Shown: one piece after another, positions 1 to 8,125 of the stretch
Position numbering within the stretch: position 1 is the stretch's first letter
How the letters are laid out: every line of letters begins with the position of its first letter
Origin: JAVBSX01 sp964576215
Lineage (GTDB): Bacteria > Planctomycetota > Planctomycetia > Pirellulales > Thermoguttaceae
Length of the DNA: 24,782 nucleotides
Direction of reading: 5' to 3'
Assembly (NCBI GenBank): GCA_964576215.1
Contig: CAZNVM010000014.1
Coordinates: 1-24,782, forward strand
The notes under the pieces: generated by a model
Told to the model about the DNA's origin: nothing
Databases searched by the model: none
What the model saw: only the letters and a program-made list of their open reading frames with translations
Made by a program: the position numbers and the translations under genes

Positions 1-94
1 TCGTAGGCATCCTACCTGCGCAGGGCGGAGACTTCATTCCGCAACCTTCGCGCAGGCTGGAAGCCCGCGTTCCCAGGGACTTTGCAATCCTCCT
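1..94 (-). repeat. R1 palindromic repeat, copy A (cut by window start)
   Basis: This is the reverse complement of the first part of the repeat at 15418-15594. It includes the terminal ACTTTGCAATCCTCCT (79-94), the GGAACGC/GCAGGC module and the internal GTAGG-ATG-CCTAC hairpin module near 3-15. The other end lies outside the window. It ends 19 bp before the -35 box of the aminotransferase promoter. Confidence 0.9.
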
Positions 95-113
95 GTTGGC
101 CAAATCACCGTAC

Positions 114-142
114 TTGCGGCGAGTGGAGTGATCGGTTACAAT
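114..142 (+). promoter_or_regulatory. Sigma70-like promoter of the aminotransferase gene
   Basis: TTGCGG (114-119), a 17-nt spacer and TACAAT (137-142). The expected transcription start near 149 leaves a leader of about 40 nt before ATG 189. The same architecture (TTGnnn, 16-17 nt, TAnAAT) recurs next to the other R1 copies. Confidence 0.6.
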
Positions 143-144
143 AG

Positions 145-166
145 CCAATCCGTTTACGGTTTGAGT
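145..166. repeat. Solo end of the E element
   Basis: This 22-nt sequence (CCAATCCGTTTAC, then GGTTTGAGT) matches the right terminus of E elements at 6516-6537 and 2928-2949, with no second end or hairpin beside it. It lies in the 5' leader of the aminotransferase gene. It forms an inverted pair with the E1 end at 1074-1094, so the gene is flanked by inverted E ends. Confidence 0.75.
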
Positions 167-188
167 GACCTACTTCAGCGAAATCACT

Positions 189-1064
189 ATGAAAATCTAC
201 ATCAGCGGCGAATGGTTCGATCAGGAAAATGCGAAAATCAGCGTGCTCGATCACGGCTTGCTCTACGGCGACGGCGTCTTTGAAGGATTGCGAGCCTACA
301 GCGGCGTCGTTTTTCGACTCCAGGAGCACTTGGACCGTCTGTGGAACTCCGCCAAGGGGCTTATGATCGACATCCCGCTCAGCAAGGAGCAAATGGCCGA
401 AGCGGTCAACAAAACGGTCGCCATGAACGAAATTTCCGACGGATACGTTCGGCTGATCGTTACTCGCGGCGTCGGCACACTCGGTTTGGACGCCCATCTG
501 TGCAAAAATCCGCAGGTGATTATCATCGCGGCCCATCTTGCGCTTTATCCCAAAGAACTTTATGAAACCGGTCTCGATATCGTTACGGCGGCGACGGTCC
601 GGAATAATAATTGTGCGCTTAGTCCACAGATCAAGTCGCTCAATTACCTCAACAATATCATGGCGAAAATCGAAGGGCATCTCGCCGGATGTGCCGAAGC
701 ACTGATGCTCAACAGCAAAGGGGAGATTGCCGAATGCACCGGCGACAACATTTTCATCGTCAAGTCGGGCGTTCTGTCGACCCCGGGGACCGATTCGTGC
801 ATCCTCGAAGGGATTACACGAAATGCGGTCCTTGAAATCGCGGCGGAACTTGGGATTCTCTGCCGGGAAACCTCCCTGACACGGCAAGACGTTTACAGTG
901 CGGACGAGTGCTTTTTGACCGGCAGCGGTGCGGAACTCATCCCGGTCGTCAAAGTGGACGGACGCACCATCGGAACCGGCAAGCCCGGCGAGGTTACGAA
1001 AAGACTGCATGAGCGGTTTCACCAATTCACGCGAAACAACGGCTATGCGACAAAGAATCCGTGA
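189..1064 (+). CDS. ilvE: Branched-chain amino acid aminotransferase (class IV PLP enzyme)
   Basis: Predicted to interconvert Leu/Ile/Val and their 2-oxo acids, using 2-oxoglutarate/glutamate and PLP, in the cytoplasm. The 291-residue protein covers the whole fold-type IV domain. Seen: DHGLLYGDGVFEGLR (residues 21-35), the PLP lysine in SPQIKSLNYL (K149), EALMLNSKGEIAECTGDNIF (phosphate and substrate site), and the C-terminal GITR and FLTGSGAEL blocks. I chose ATG 189 because homologues begin with a similar MKIYISGE-type strand. The in-frame GTG at 165 lies inside a repeat end. No Shine-Dalgarno is visible. The gene stands alone behind its own promoter (114-142), and repeat E1 starts 10 bp after the stop. 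Some relatives of this subclass act on D-amino acids or 4-amino-4-deoxychorismate, but the KSLNYLNNI motif favours the ilvE/BCAT branch. Confidence 0.9.
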   Translation: MKIYISGEWFDQENAKISVLDHGLLYGDGVFEGLRAYSGVVFRLQEHLDRLWNSAKGLMIDIPLSKEQMAEAVNKTVAMNEISDGYVRLIVTRGVGTLGLDAHLCKNPQVIIIAAHLALYPKELYETGLDIVTAATVRNNNCALSPQIKSLNYLNNIMAKIEGHLAGCAEALMLNSKGEIAECTGDNIFIVKSGVLSTPGTDSCILEGITRNAVLEIAAELGILCRETSLTRQDVYSADECFLTGSGAELIPVVKVDGRTIGTGKPGEVTKRLHERFHQFTRNNGYATKNP

Positions 1065-1073
1065 AAATGAAGA

Positions 1074-1200
1074 ATTCAAACCGTAAACAAATGGAGACTC
1101 AAAACAGTCAAGGGCATCGGAGTAAGACAGCAGACAGCAGACGGCAGACGGCAGAATCTCTTTTTTCCTATGCCCTATGCCCGATGCCCTTAAATTCCAG
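1074..1200. repeat. E element copy 1 (right end degenerate) with heptamer array
   Basis: The left end (TTCAAACCGTAAACAAATGG, 1075-1094) is followed by the secondary ACTCAAAACAGTCAAGGG box. The arms at 1110-1120 and 1181-1191 pair (AAGGGCATCGG with CCGATGCCCTT). The loop holds four tandem heptamers, ACAGCAG x2 and ACGGCAG x2 (1127-1154), and two TATGCCC words (1169-1182). The right end continues only as far as CTTAAATTC and then runs into the leader of the sugar kinase. The element begins 10 bp after the aminotransferase stop codon. Confidence 0.8.
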
Positions 1201-1227
1201 TTTCTTTCCCATTTTCCCCTTTCGATC

Positions 1228-2814
1228 ATGCTCATTCTTGGAATTGATCTCGGCTCCACGTCACTTAAAGCAATTATTTACGATCTCGACGGCAAGGTCG
1301 TCGCCAAAGGTTCAAGGCCGACGTTGCGGTTTCACCCGAACCCGGAGCGACCGGCATGGACGACTTGGGATCCGGACCAAATCTGGAACGACACCGCCGC
1401 CGCCTGCCGTGACGCCGTTGCGCAAATTGCCGATCCAACCACGATCGGCGGCGTTGCCGTAACCGGAATGGGAATGGACGGCGTCCCAATGGACGAACAA
1501 GGAAATTGGCTCTACCCGTTCATCAGTTGGCACGATCCGCGAACGACGCCGCAGTTCGATTGGTGGGTCAACACTATCGGAACCGAAAAAACGTTTTCCG
1601 TCGGCGGAAATCCGGTCATGGTCATCAATTCCGCGTTGCGAATGCTTTGGATTAAGGAAAACGAGCCGGAAATTTTTAAAAACACGTACAAATGGCTCCT
1701 GATCGAGGATTTCGTGAACCAACGGCTGACCGGGAAATTTTGTACCGATTTCAGCATGGCGTCTTGCACGATGCTTTTTGAGCAGACGACGCAAACGTGG
1801 TCGGACGAAATGTGCCGCCTCGCCGGTTTGCCACGGGCGATTTTGCCCGACGTTTTTCAGAGCGCAACGCCGCTCGGCGAAATTACGCCGTCCGCCGCTA
1901 CACAAACCGGACTGCCGCCGGGAACCAAAATCTTTCTCGGCGGACACGATCATCTTTGCAGTGGAATTCCCGTCGGAGCGTTCCAAAGCGGCTCCGTCAT
2001 GGACATCACGGGCACCTGGGAAACGGTTCACGTGATCACGGACGGAAAAAACGGTTTTCCGCTTTCCCTGCTGAGAAAAGGTGTTACAGTTCAATCGCAT
2101 GTGCTTCCAAGCCGGTATTCGATGTGGGGCGGCAATCCGGCGGGAGAAATGATCGAGTGGTATCGCCGCACAATTGGTGCCCCGATTGGGACTTCGCCCG
2201 GTTCGGATTGGAGTTCGCTCATCGAATTGGCGGAAAGCAGTTTGCCGGGAGCGTCCGGTGTCATGTTTTTACCGCACCTGGATTCGTCGAGTTGTCCGAT
2301 TGTCGATCCGCGTTCACTCGGCGTTTTTGTCGGGATGAGCAGCCGGACGAAACAGGCGGACCTTTTGCGTGCGGTGTTTGAAGGGGTGAACTACCAGTTT
2401 CTCGACTCGGTTTTGGCGATGGAAGAGGCGACCGGGATGAGCGTTACGGAATTCATCGCCGTTGGCGGCGCGATTCGCAACACGTTCTGGATGCAGAACA
2501 AAGCGGATATGGTCGGTCGCCCTGTCCGGGTGCCCGAGGTGGACGAAGCAACGGTGCTCGGTGCCGCGATTCTTGCCGGAATCGGAGCCGGAGCGTACAA
2601 AAATGCCGACGAAGCGCACCAACGGGTCGCCAGGGAAAGCACGGTGTACCAACCCCGGGAAGAACTGACGCGACTCTACGACGAACTGTTCCCGATCTAC
2701 CGAAACCTCTACACTGCAACCGCTCCGATCAACCACCTGCTGTACGATAAGTTTATGGTGAACTCAAAGTGTAAACGAAATGGTAATGAAACTGGAAAAA
2801 GTGTTGAAATTTAA
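1228..2814 (+). CDS. FGGY-family carbohydrate kinase
   Basis: ATP-dependent sugar (pentulose/hexulose type) kinase, cytoplasmic, 528 residues, the normal family length. Seen: the N-terminal phosphate-binding GIDLGSTSLKAIIYD; TGMGMDG and SWHDPR in the sugar-binding lobe; GGHDHLCSG with the likely catalytic Asp at D241; GTWE; and the C-terminal FGGY signature around residues 411-456 (VGGAIRN, then PEVDEATVLGAAILAG). ATG 1228 gives a start directly before the conserved beta-strand; the 17 codons upstream derive from repeat E1. The closest family flavour is xylulokinase-like rather than classical RhaB. The rhamnosidase gene downstream suggests a deoxysugar or plant-sugar substrate, but the substrate cannot be read from the sequence. 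Oddity: the last 17-18 residues and the stop codon are encoded by the left end of repeat E2, so the natural C-terminus has probably been replaced. Confidence 0.88.
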   Translation: MLILGIDLGSTSLKAIIYDLDGKVVAKGSRPTLRFHPNPERPAWTTWDPDQIWNDTAAACRDAVAQIADPTTIGGVAVTGMGMDGVPMDEQGNWLYPFISWHDPRTTPQFDWWVNTIGTEKTFSVGGNPVMVINSALRMLWIKENEPEIFKNTYKWLLIEDFVNQRLTGKFCTDFSMASCTMLFEQTTQTWSDEMCRLAGLPRAILPDVFQSATPLGEITPSAATQTGLPPGTKIFLGGHDHLCSGIPVGAFQSGSVMDITGTWETVHVITDGKNGFPLSLLRKGVTVQSHVLPSRYSMWGGNPAGEMIEWYRRTIGAPIGTSPGSDWSSLIELAESSLPGASGVMFLPHLDSSSCPIVDPRSLGVFVGMSSRTKQADLLRAVFEGVNYQFLDSVLAMEEATGMSVTEFIAVGGAIRNTFWMQNKADMVGRPVRVPEVDEATVLGAAILAGIGAGAYKNADEAHQRVARESTVYQPREELTRLYDELFPIYRNLYTATAPINHLLYDKFMVNSKCKRNGNETGKSVEI

Positions 2815-2949
2815 GGGCATAGGGCATAGGGCATAGATTCTTGCGTTCGACTCCTTCCTTCGACGAGGAAAAGGTGGAAAATACTACTGTTTTTCCTATG
2901 CCCTATGCCCTTTGACTGTTTTGAGTACCCGTTCGTTTACGGTTTGAGT
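2762..2949 (+). repeat. E element copy 2 (complete)
   Basis: A 188-bp element with both ends: ACTCAAAGTGTAAACGAAATGG at the left and the inverted CGTTTACGGTTTGAGT at the right. Internally it has GTTGAAATTTAAGGGCAT on one side and GCCCTTTGACTGTTTTGAGT on the other. The core arms are three GGGCATA heptamers (2815-2835) facing two TATGCCC words (2897-2910). The unique loop contains a second small hairpin (TCCTTCCTTCGACGAGGA). It overlaps the 3' end of the sugar kinase CDS. Copy 3 is the same element in the opposite orientation. Confidence 0.9.
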
Positions 2950-2957
2950 GGTATAAT
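2949..2957 (+). promoter_or_regulatory. Extended -10 promoter of the rhamnosidase gene
   Basis: TG-G-TATAAT (2949-2957) directly abuts the right end of E2, and the T of TG is the last base of the element. No good -35 lies 17 bp upstream, which suits an extended -10 promoter. The leader to ATG 3049 would be about 85 nt. Confidence 0.5.
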
Positions 2958-3036
2958 TTCCGCAAGTTCGTTCTTCTCCCCGAATTCGGGGTAAGACTTG
3001 AATCGTTTGTTTCTCCGTATCGAGAGCATTATCAAC

Positions 3037-3041
3037 AGGAG
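3037..3041 (+). promoter_or_regulatory. Ribosome binding site deciding the rhamnosidase start
   Basis: AGGAG, 7 nt before ATG 3049. It selects the signal-peptide start over the in-frame upstream start at 2998. Shine-Dalgarno sites are rare in this window. Confidence 0.65.
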
Positions 3042-3048
3042 TAACTCC

Positions 3049-6000
3049 ATGAAAAAAAAAGTCCGTTTCGCTTGTGTCGGGTTGGTCTTTGTCGTCGCTT
3101 TTTCGCTTACGGGGCGTTCCTTTGCCCAGACCAACGCCGAAGCGAACACAAAATACGAACGCGTCGTTCAATCCCAACGCCTCGATTTTCTTCCCTGCGA
3201 TCTGCGTGTGGAATATCTGAAATCGCCGGTCGGAGTCGATGTGGAAAAACCGCAGTTCAGCTGGAAAATCCAATCCAACACCAACGGGGAAACGCAAACG
3301 GCTTACCAAATCAGCGTTTTCATGTCGGGATACAGCGAACCGGTTTGGGCAACGGAAAAAATACTTTCCCCGCAAATGGTCGGAATCGAATACGACGGAT
3401 CGGAACTGAGGCCGGGAACCGTCTATTTCTGGAACCTCACGACTTGGAACAAGGACGGCAAAGAGTCGTCAACGGTTCAGAGTCGTTTTTCGACCGGAAT
3501 CCACGAGTGGAACGGAAAATGGATCGGGCTTGATGAAGAAGAAATCGTTGAAAAAAGCGTCGATTTCAACGGTGCAAAATGGATTTGGCCGGAAAAAATC
3601 GCCGCCGCTCCGGTCGGCAAAGCGGCTTTTCGAAAAACATTCGAGTTCGATAAAACCATCGCAAAAGCCTTTTTGGCGTTTACGGCGGACAATGGATACA
3701 AGGCTTACCTTAACGGCAAAGAAGTTTGTCGCGGAACGAATTTCAAATCCGCCCCCCTGATTGATGTTACGAAAAATTTGAAACCCGGAAAAAACATTCT
3801 TGCGTTCGAAGTGGAAAATCACGGCGATGCTCCGAATCCCGCCGGGCTTCTCGGAACGCTCAAAATCGTTTTCGAAGACGAAAACGAATTCGTTTTGAAA
3901 ACGGATTCGACCTGGAAAACCGTTTATGGTGTTCCGGAAAATTTCCAGAACGCAAATTTTGACGACTCCGCTTGGAGTGACGCCGCGGAGATCACCGCTT
4001 ACGGCGGCGGACCCTGGAACGATGTTTCGATTGACCTGCCGCGAATCAGTTTGCCGGCAAGGTATCTGCGGAAAGATTTCACGTTGGACCGCTCGCAAAT
4101 CGTTCGGGCAACCGCTTACATTTCCGGACTGGGATATTACGAACTCTACTTGAACGGACACAAAGTCGGCGATCACGTTTTGGATCCGATTTTGACCGAC
4201 TACGACAAGCAGGTTCCCTATGTTACCTACGAAATTGATCCGCAACGGTATCACCCAAAAGAAAACACGATCGGCGTGGTTCTCGGCAACGGCCGGTACT
4301 ACGCTCCGCGACTGACCGATCCGACGTTTACGCGAACGTTCGGCAATCCGAAATTGATGTTCCAAATGGTCCTCGAATTTCGTGACGGTTCCACGCAAAC
4401 GGTTGTGAGCGACGATTCGTGGAAAATCACGACAAGCGGCCCGATCCGTGAAAACTGCGATTACGACGGCGAAATTTACGACGCCCGGTTGGAAATTCCG
4501 CAGTGGGCCGACCCGAAAAAATCGAAAGACTCCGTCGCCGCCGTTTTCCAGAACGTGCAACTCGTCGAAGCCCCAAAAGGAAAACTCGTCTCGCAAATGA
4601 TGCCGCCGATGCGGATCACCGAAGAGCTCAAGCCGATTTCGGTCACGCAAGTCAAACCGGGCGTTTGGGTGTACGATTTCGGCCAGAACATCGTCGGATG
4701 GTGTCGTCTGACCCTTCGTGGTCCGGCGGGAACGGAGATTACGCTCCGACATGCCGAAACGCTTCAAACCGAAGGGCCGGACAAGGGGATGTTGTACGTC
4801 GCCAATTTACGCAACGCAAAATGCCGCGATATTTACACGCTCAAGGGGGAAGGGAACGAAACGTACCAGCCGCGATTCACCTATCACGGTTTCCGGTATG
4901 CGGAAATCACCGGGTTTCCGGGACGACCGAACCTCGACACGCTCACCGGTTGCGCCGTGAGCACCGACTTGCCGATTGTCGGGAAATTTGAATGTTCTAA
5001 CCCGCTCGTCAACCGGATTTACAAGTGCATCGAGTGGGGCGTCCGGGGCAATTACCTGAGCATCCCAACCGACTGTCCGCAACGGGACGAACGGCAGGGC
5101 TGGCAAGGGGACAGGGCGGGGGAATCGCTCGGCGAAATGTACATGTTCGACAATTACACTTTGTACGCCAAATGGATGAAGGACATTCAGGATTCGCAAC
5201 GGGACGATGGGAATCTCTCCGATGTTTGTCCGAACTTCTGGCCGTTTTACGCTTCGAACGTCACTTGGCCGAGTGCGTTCACGATTATTCCTGGCAGCCT
5301 GTACAAAATGTACGGCGATGAGCGACCGATTGCGAGGCATTACGAAGCAATGAAAAAATGGATGGCACACTTTGTACCGCTTACCAGAAAAGACGGAACG
5401 CTCGACAAGGACAACTACGGCGACTGGTGCGTTCCACCGGAAAGACCGGAGCTGATTCACTCGCAAGACCCTGCCCGAAAAACCTCGCCGGGAATTTTGG
5501 CGACGGCGTATTACGCCAACAACCTGAATCTGCTCGCCGAGTATGCGGAAATGCTTGGAAAAGAGGAGGAAGCGAAAGAGTTTCGTGGCCGGGCAACGGT
5601 GATGACCGAAGCGTTCAACAAGCTGTTCTACAACGCTGAAAAGGGACAGTACGACAACGGTACGCAGACATCCTGTGTTTTACCGCTTGCGTTTGGACTT
5701 GTCCCGCCGGGGGAGGAAAACAAGGTCTTTGCGACGCTGGTGAACAATATCGAAAACGTAACCGACAAGCACATCGGAACCGGCTTGATCGGTGGACAAT
5801 GGTTGAATTTGGTTCTTTCCAATTTTGACAGGGATGATATTGCCTACACGTTCGTAACCAATAAAACGTACCCAAGCTGGGGATACATGGTTGAGAACGG
5901 GGCGACGACCGTTTGGGAACTCTGGAACGGCAACACGGCGGACCCGGCGATGAACAGCGGCAACCACGTGATGCTCGTCGGCGACCTTGTGATTTGGCTC

Positions 6001-6360
6001 TACCGAAGGGTTGCGGGCATTCCGGCAATAGAGTCGGCTCAGGACGGCGTTTTGGTCTTCACCCCGAACCCCGGCGGTGGTTTGACTTATGCGAAAGTGG
6101 AATACGATTCCGTTTACGGAAAGATCAAGGCGTCCTGGAGACTCTCCGGTGGAAAAATGTTCTACGACGTAACGATTCCGGTCGGACAAGAGGGAAAAAT
6201 CCTGTTGCCGACAACGAACCTCGATTCGGTCAAGGAAGTTCGTGGAAGAAAGATCGAGAAGCAAATCGTTGTCAGCGGATACAGTTTCGGCGAACCAAAA
6301 GAACGTGTTCTCGTCGAAGTTCCGTCCGGAACGTATTCGCTGGAATGTGAATGGAAGTAA
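3049..6360 (+). CDS. Secreted alpha-L-rhamnosidase (GH78)
   Basis: Hydrolyses terminal alpha-L-rhamnosyl residues of plant glycosides or polysaccharides, with inversion, outside the cytoplasm. The 1103-residue protein has a signal peptide (MKKKVRF, then a hydrophobic core, cleavage after SFA, residue 26). A fibronectin-like region with PQFSWKI near residue 65 follows, then an inserted beta-sandwich carrying KAYLNGKEV and the rhamnosidase N-terminal domain carrying YELYLNGHKVGDHVLDP. A concanavalin-like domain contains WVYDFGQNIVGW. The (alpha/alpha)6 catalytic barrel begins near residue 650. The GH78 signature DCPQRDERQGWQGD starts at D675; E681 matches the family general acid and D688 the partner Asp. 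NGATTVWELWNG supplies the likely general base E957. A C-terminal beta domain ends the protein. The stop TAA directly abuts repeat E3, whose first base is the last base of the stop. The long N-terminus suggests extra sugar-binding modules. Confidence 0.95.
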   Translation: MKKKVRFACVGLVFVVAFSLTGRSFAQTNAEANTKYERVVQSQRLDFLPCDLRVEYLKSPVGVDVEKPQFSWKIQSNTNGETQTAYQISVFMSGYSEPVWATEKILSPQMVGIEYDGSELRPGTVYFWNLTTWNKDGKESSTVQSRFSTGIHEWNGKWIGLDEEEIVEKSVDFNGAKWIWPEKIAAAPVGKAAFRKTFEFDKTIAKAFLAFTADNGYKAYLNGKEVCRGTNFKSAPLIDVTKNLKPGKNILAFEVENHGDAPNPAGLLGTLKIVFEDENEFVLKTDSTWKTVYGVPENFQNANFDDSAWSDAAEITAYGGGPWNDVSIDLPRISLPARYLRKDFTLDRSQIVRATAYISGLGYYELYLNGHKVGDHVLDPILTDYDKQVPYVTYEIDPQRYHPKENTIGVVLGNGRYYAPRLTDPTFTRTFGNPKLMFQMVLEFRDGSTQTVVSDDSWKITTSGPIRENCDYDGEIYDARLEIPQWADPKKSKDSVAAVFQNVQLVEAPKGKLVSQMMPPMRITEELKPISVTQVKPGVWVYDFGQNIVGWCRLTLRGPAGTEITLRHAETLQTEGPDKGMLYVANLRNAKCRDIYTLKGEGNETYQPRFTYHGFRYAEITGFPGRPNLDTLTGCAVSTDLPIVGKFECSNPLVNRIYKCIEWGVRGNYLSIPTDCPQRDERQGWQGDRAGESLGEMYMFDNYTLYAKWMKDIQDSQRDDGNLSDVCPNFWPFYASNVTWPSAFTIIPGSLYKMYGDERPIARHYEAMKKWMAHFVPLTRKDGTLDKDNYGDWCVPPERPELIHSQDPARKTSPGILATAYYANNLNLLAEYAEMLGKEEEAKEFRGRATVMTEAFNKLFYNAEKGQYDNGTQTSCVLPLAFGLVPPGEENKVFATLVNNIENVTDKHIGTGLIGGQWLNLVLSNFDRDDIAYTFVTNKTYPSWGYMVENGATTVWELWNGNTADPAMNSGNHVMLVGDLVIWLYRRVAGIPAIESAQDGVLVFTPNPGGGLTYAKVEYDSVYGKIKASWRLSGGKMFYDVTIPVGQEGKILLPTTNLDSVKEVRGRKIEKQIVVSGYSFGEPKERVLVEVPSGTYSLECEWK

Positions 6361-6537
6361 CTCAAACCGTAAACAGATGGTAACTCAAAACAGTCAAGGG
6401 CATCGGGAATCGGGCATCGGGCATAGGTGATAAGTGAAAAACTTCCTCCAATTTCCGATTCCCGATGCCCGATTCCCGATGCCCTTAAATTTCAACACTT
6501 TTTCCGGCCTCATAACCAATCCGTTTACATTTTGAGT
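6360..6537 (-). repeat. E element copy 3 (complete, inverted relative to copy 2)
   Basis: A 178-bp element. The left end ACTCAAACCGTAAACAGATGG and the secondary ACTCAAAACAGTCAAGGG box match the reverse complement of the right end of copy 2. The right end (CTTAAATTTCAACACTTTTTCC, then CGTTTACATTTTGAGT) matches the left end of copy 2. The core arms are GGGCATC-GGGAATC-GGGCATC-GGGCATA (6398-6425) facing GATTCCC-GATGCCC-GATTCCC-GATGCCC (6457-6484). The first three words pair perfectly and in mirrored order. The loop is about 30 nt. It fills the gap between the convergent rhamnosidase and AI-2E permease genes. Confidence 0.92.
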
Positions 6538-6568
6538 TCCCACGATTGCGGCTCTGATTGGAAGGTTC

Positions 6569-7738
6569 TCACCCGTCCATGAGCCGGCTGACCCATTTGG
6601 TGTCATCAAAGGAATTGAGAACGATCTTGACGACCATCGTGAGCGGAGCGGAAAGAAACATGCCGATCACTCCGAAAATCCAGCCCCAAAAGATCAACGA
6701 CAATAACACCACCAGCGGCGAAATGCCGAGGCCGTCGCCGAGGTATTTCGGCTCGAAATAATATCCGCCGATCCAGTTGATCGCAATCAGTCCGCCGGTT
6801 ACGATTGCACAGCTTCCGAAACCGTGATCGAAAAGTGCAAGTGCCATCGGCGGCACGGAGGAAAGGATCGGACCAAGATTCGGAATGAAATTGAAAAAGA
6901 ACGCCATAATTCCCCAAAGTGCGGCGTATTCGATCCCCATGAGCCAAAGAAAAATCCAGGTGAAAAGACCGGTAAAGAAACTGATCATTCCCTTAATCAG
7001 GACGTAACGCCACGTTTCCTCGGCAATCTTTTTCAACTGATCGTTCGTGATCCCCTTCGATCCGAACGCATCCAGGAGCTTTTGCGGCATCCGGGCCGCT
7101 TCGAGAATCATAAAAACAAGCATCACCAACACGAGCACGGCAACGCCGATCAACAAGCAGAGCTCCGTGACCCCTCTCTGGATGAACGTGATGATACCAA
7201 CGGTATTGATCGGCGACGATTCCCGCAACACGTTCAATCGGGAATCGTCCGTTGCCGTTTGCGGTGATTCCTCTTCTGATTCGGTTTCTTCGGCAGTCAT
7301 TTCCGGCTTCGGGGCTTCCACAGGAAAAGGCGGAAGAGTTTTCTTCGTATCTTTTGTTTTGACGCCGCCGTGGAGCGAAAGCCCGTAAGGTTCCAGCACA
7401 TCGTCGATGGTTGCCAGCGTTCTACCGACTTTGTTTTGGTAATCCGGAATTTTCGCAATGAACATGTTGGCCGACTTTGCGAGGATTCCGATCATGAGAA
7501 TTCCGACGATCAGGACGGAGGCACAGAGGACGGAGAATGCGACGACATCGGAAAACCCTTTCGATTTGAGCCATCGCAACGGCGGTATCAAAACGATGGC
7601 GAAAAACGCCGCAAGCAGAAACGGGGCGACGATCATCTGTGCGGCTTTCAGACCGGCCAGAATGACGACAGCCGCCGCAATCGTCATAAGCGATCCGGCG
7701 ATAGTAATACGTTTCGGAGAGGTGGAATTTTCGGTCAT
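6569..7738 (-). CDS. AI-2E family transporter (PerM/YdiK-type membrane protein)
   Basis: Polytopic inner-membrane protein of 389 residues. Family members include the AI-2 exporter TqsA and Na+/H+ antiporters, so the substrate is unknown. Seen: paired N-terminal helices (residues about 13-60, with IVAPFLLAAFFAIVLIPPLRWL), a third helix near 65-90, then a hydrophilic region. The C-terminal block typical of the family has FNFIPNLGPILSSVPP, INWIGGYYFEPKYLGD, GISPLVVLLSLIFWGW and FLSAPLTMVVKIVL. The hydrophilic region (residues about 120-175) carries an unusually acidic, Pro-rich stretch (EMTAEETESEEES). The ATG at 7738 gives a standard short N-terminus; no strong Shine-Dalgarno is visible. A promoter with 17-nt spacing lies at 7804-7832. 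The gene converges on the rhamnosidase gene with E3 between them. Confidence 0.9.
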   Translation of the reverse strand: MTENSTSPKRITIAGSLMTIAAAVVILAGLKAAQMIVAPFLLAAFFAIVLIPPLRWLKSKGFSDVVAFSVLCASVLIVGILMIGILAKSANMFIAKIPDYQNKVGRTLATIDDVLEPYGLSLHGGVKTKDTKKTLPPFPVEAPKPEMTAEETESEEESPQTATDDSRLNVLRESSPINTVGIITFIQRGVTELCLLIGVAVLVLVMLVFMILEAARMPQKLLDAFGSKGITNDQLKKIAEETWRYVLIKGMISFFTGLFTWIFLWLMGIEYAALWGIMAFFFNFIPNLGPILSSVPPMALALFDHGFGSCAIVTGGLIAINWIGGYYFEPKYLGDGLGISPLVVLLSLIFWGWIFGVIGMFLSAPLTMVVKIVLNSFDDTKWVSRLMDG

Positions 7739-7803
7739 TTCAATTCAATCTCAATCAGGGGCAGGTTGGAGCAACAGCCGGGAGACCGGTAGCGGACATC
7801 CTT

Positions 7804-7832
7804 ATTTTAGCGTCCCCCTGTCGGAGTCGCAA
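7804..7832 (-). promoter_or_regulatory. Sigma70-like promoter of the AI-2E permease gene
   Basis: On the minus strand, TTGCGA (7832-7827), a 17-nt spacer and TAAAAT (7809-7804). It lies 20 bp from the edge of R1 copy B and gives a leader of about 60 nt. Confidence 0.6.
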
Positions 7833-7852
7833 GGTTACAACAATTTTTGCGA

Positions 7853-7988
7853 AGGAGGATTGCAAAGTCTCTGGGAACGCAGGCTTCCAGCTTGCGCGAA
7901 GGTTGCGGAATGGAGTCTCCGCCGCACGAACTCACTGGCAGGCTGGAAGCCTGCGTTCCCAAGAAAAAAGCGACTTTGCAATCCTTCT
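7853..7988 (+). repeat. R1 palindromic repeat, copy B
   Basis: A 136-bp element bounded by AGGAGGATTGCAAAGT and the near-inverse ACTTTGCAATCCTTCT. Inside are two inverted CTGGGAACGCAGGCTTCCAG-type modules and the GAAGGTTGCGGAATGGAGTCTCCGCC spacer module. Compared with copy C it lacks the internal GTAGGATGCCTAC hairpin module. It lies between the divergent AI-2E permease and SNF2 helicase genes. Confidence 0.92.
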
Positions 7989-7999
7989 GAATTTTTGCG

Positions 8000-8036
8000 T
8001 TGACCTCTCGACGCAGGGTAACGAGTTAGGTAGAAT
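8000..8036 (+). promoter_or_regulatory. Possible promoter of the SNF2 helicase gene
   Basis: TAGAAT (8031-8036) is a fair -10 box. TTGACC (8000-8005) lies 25 bp upstream, too far for a standard promoter, and the 17-bp position holds only TCGACG. This is the probable promoter area, but the exact elements are uncertain. Confidence 0.3.
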
Positions 8037-8125
8037 GCGAGGGTCGTGTTTTAGGGGTTATGCAGGCAAAACCGCCTTGTGATCCCGGTTCCAGAGATGT
8101 CCTGATCCCCATTACCCATTTTTCC

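Noticed and set aside
165..188. GTG start 24 nt upstream for the aminotransferase
   Set aside because: The GTG is in the E-type repeat end, and family homologues start near MKIY.
1127..1154. CRISPR-like short repeats
   Set aside because: Units are 7 nt with no spacers and no cas genes are present; these are heptamer arrays, not CRISPR.
3469..4767. Long minus-strand open frame over the rhamnosidase gene
   Set aside because: Antisense shadow of the GH78 CDS; the peptide is Arg/Phe/Asp-rich with no motif.
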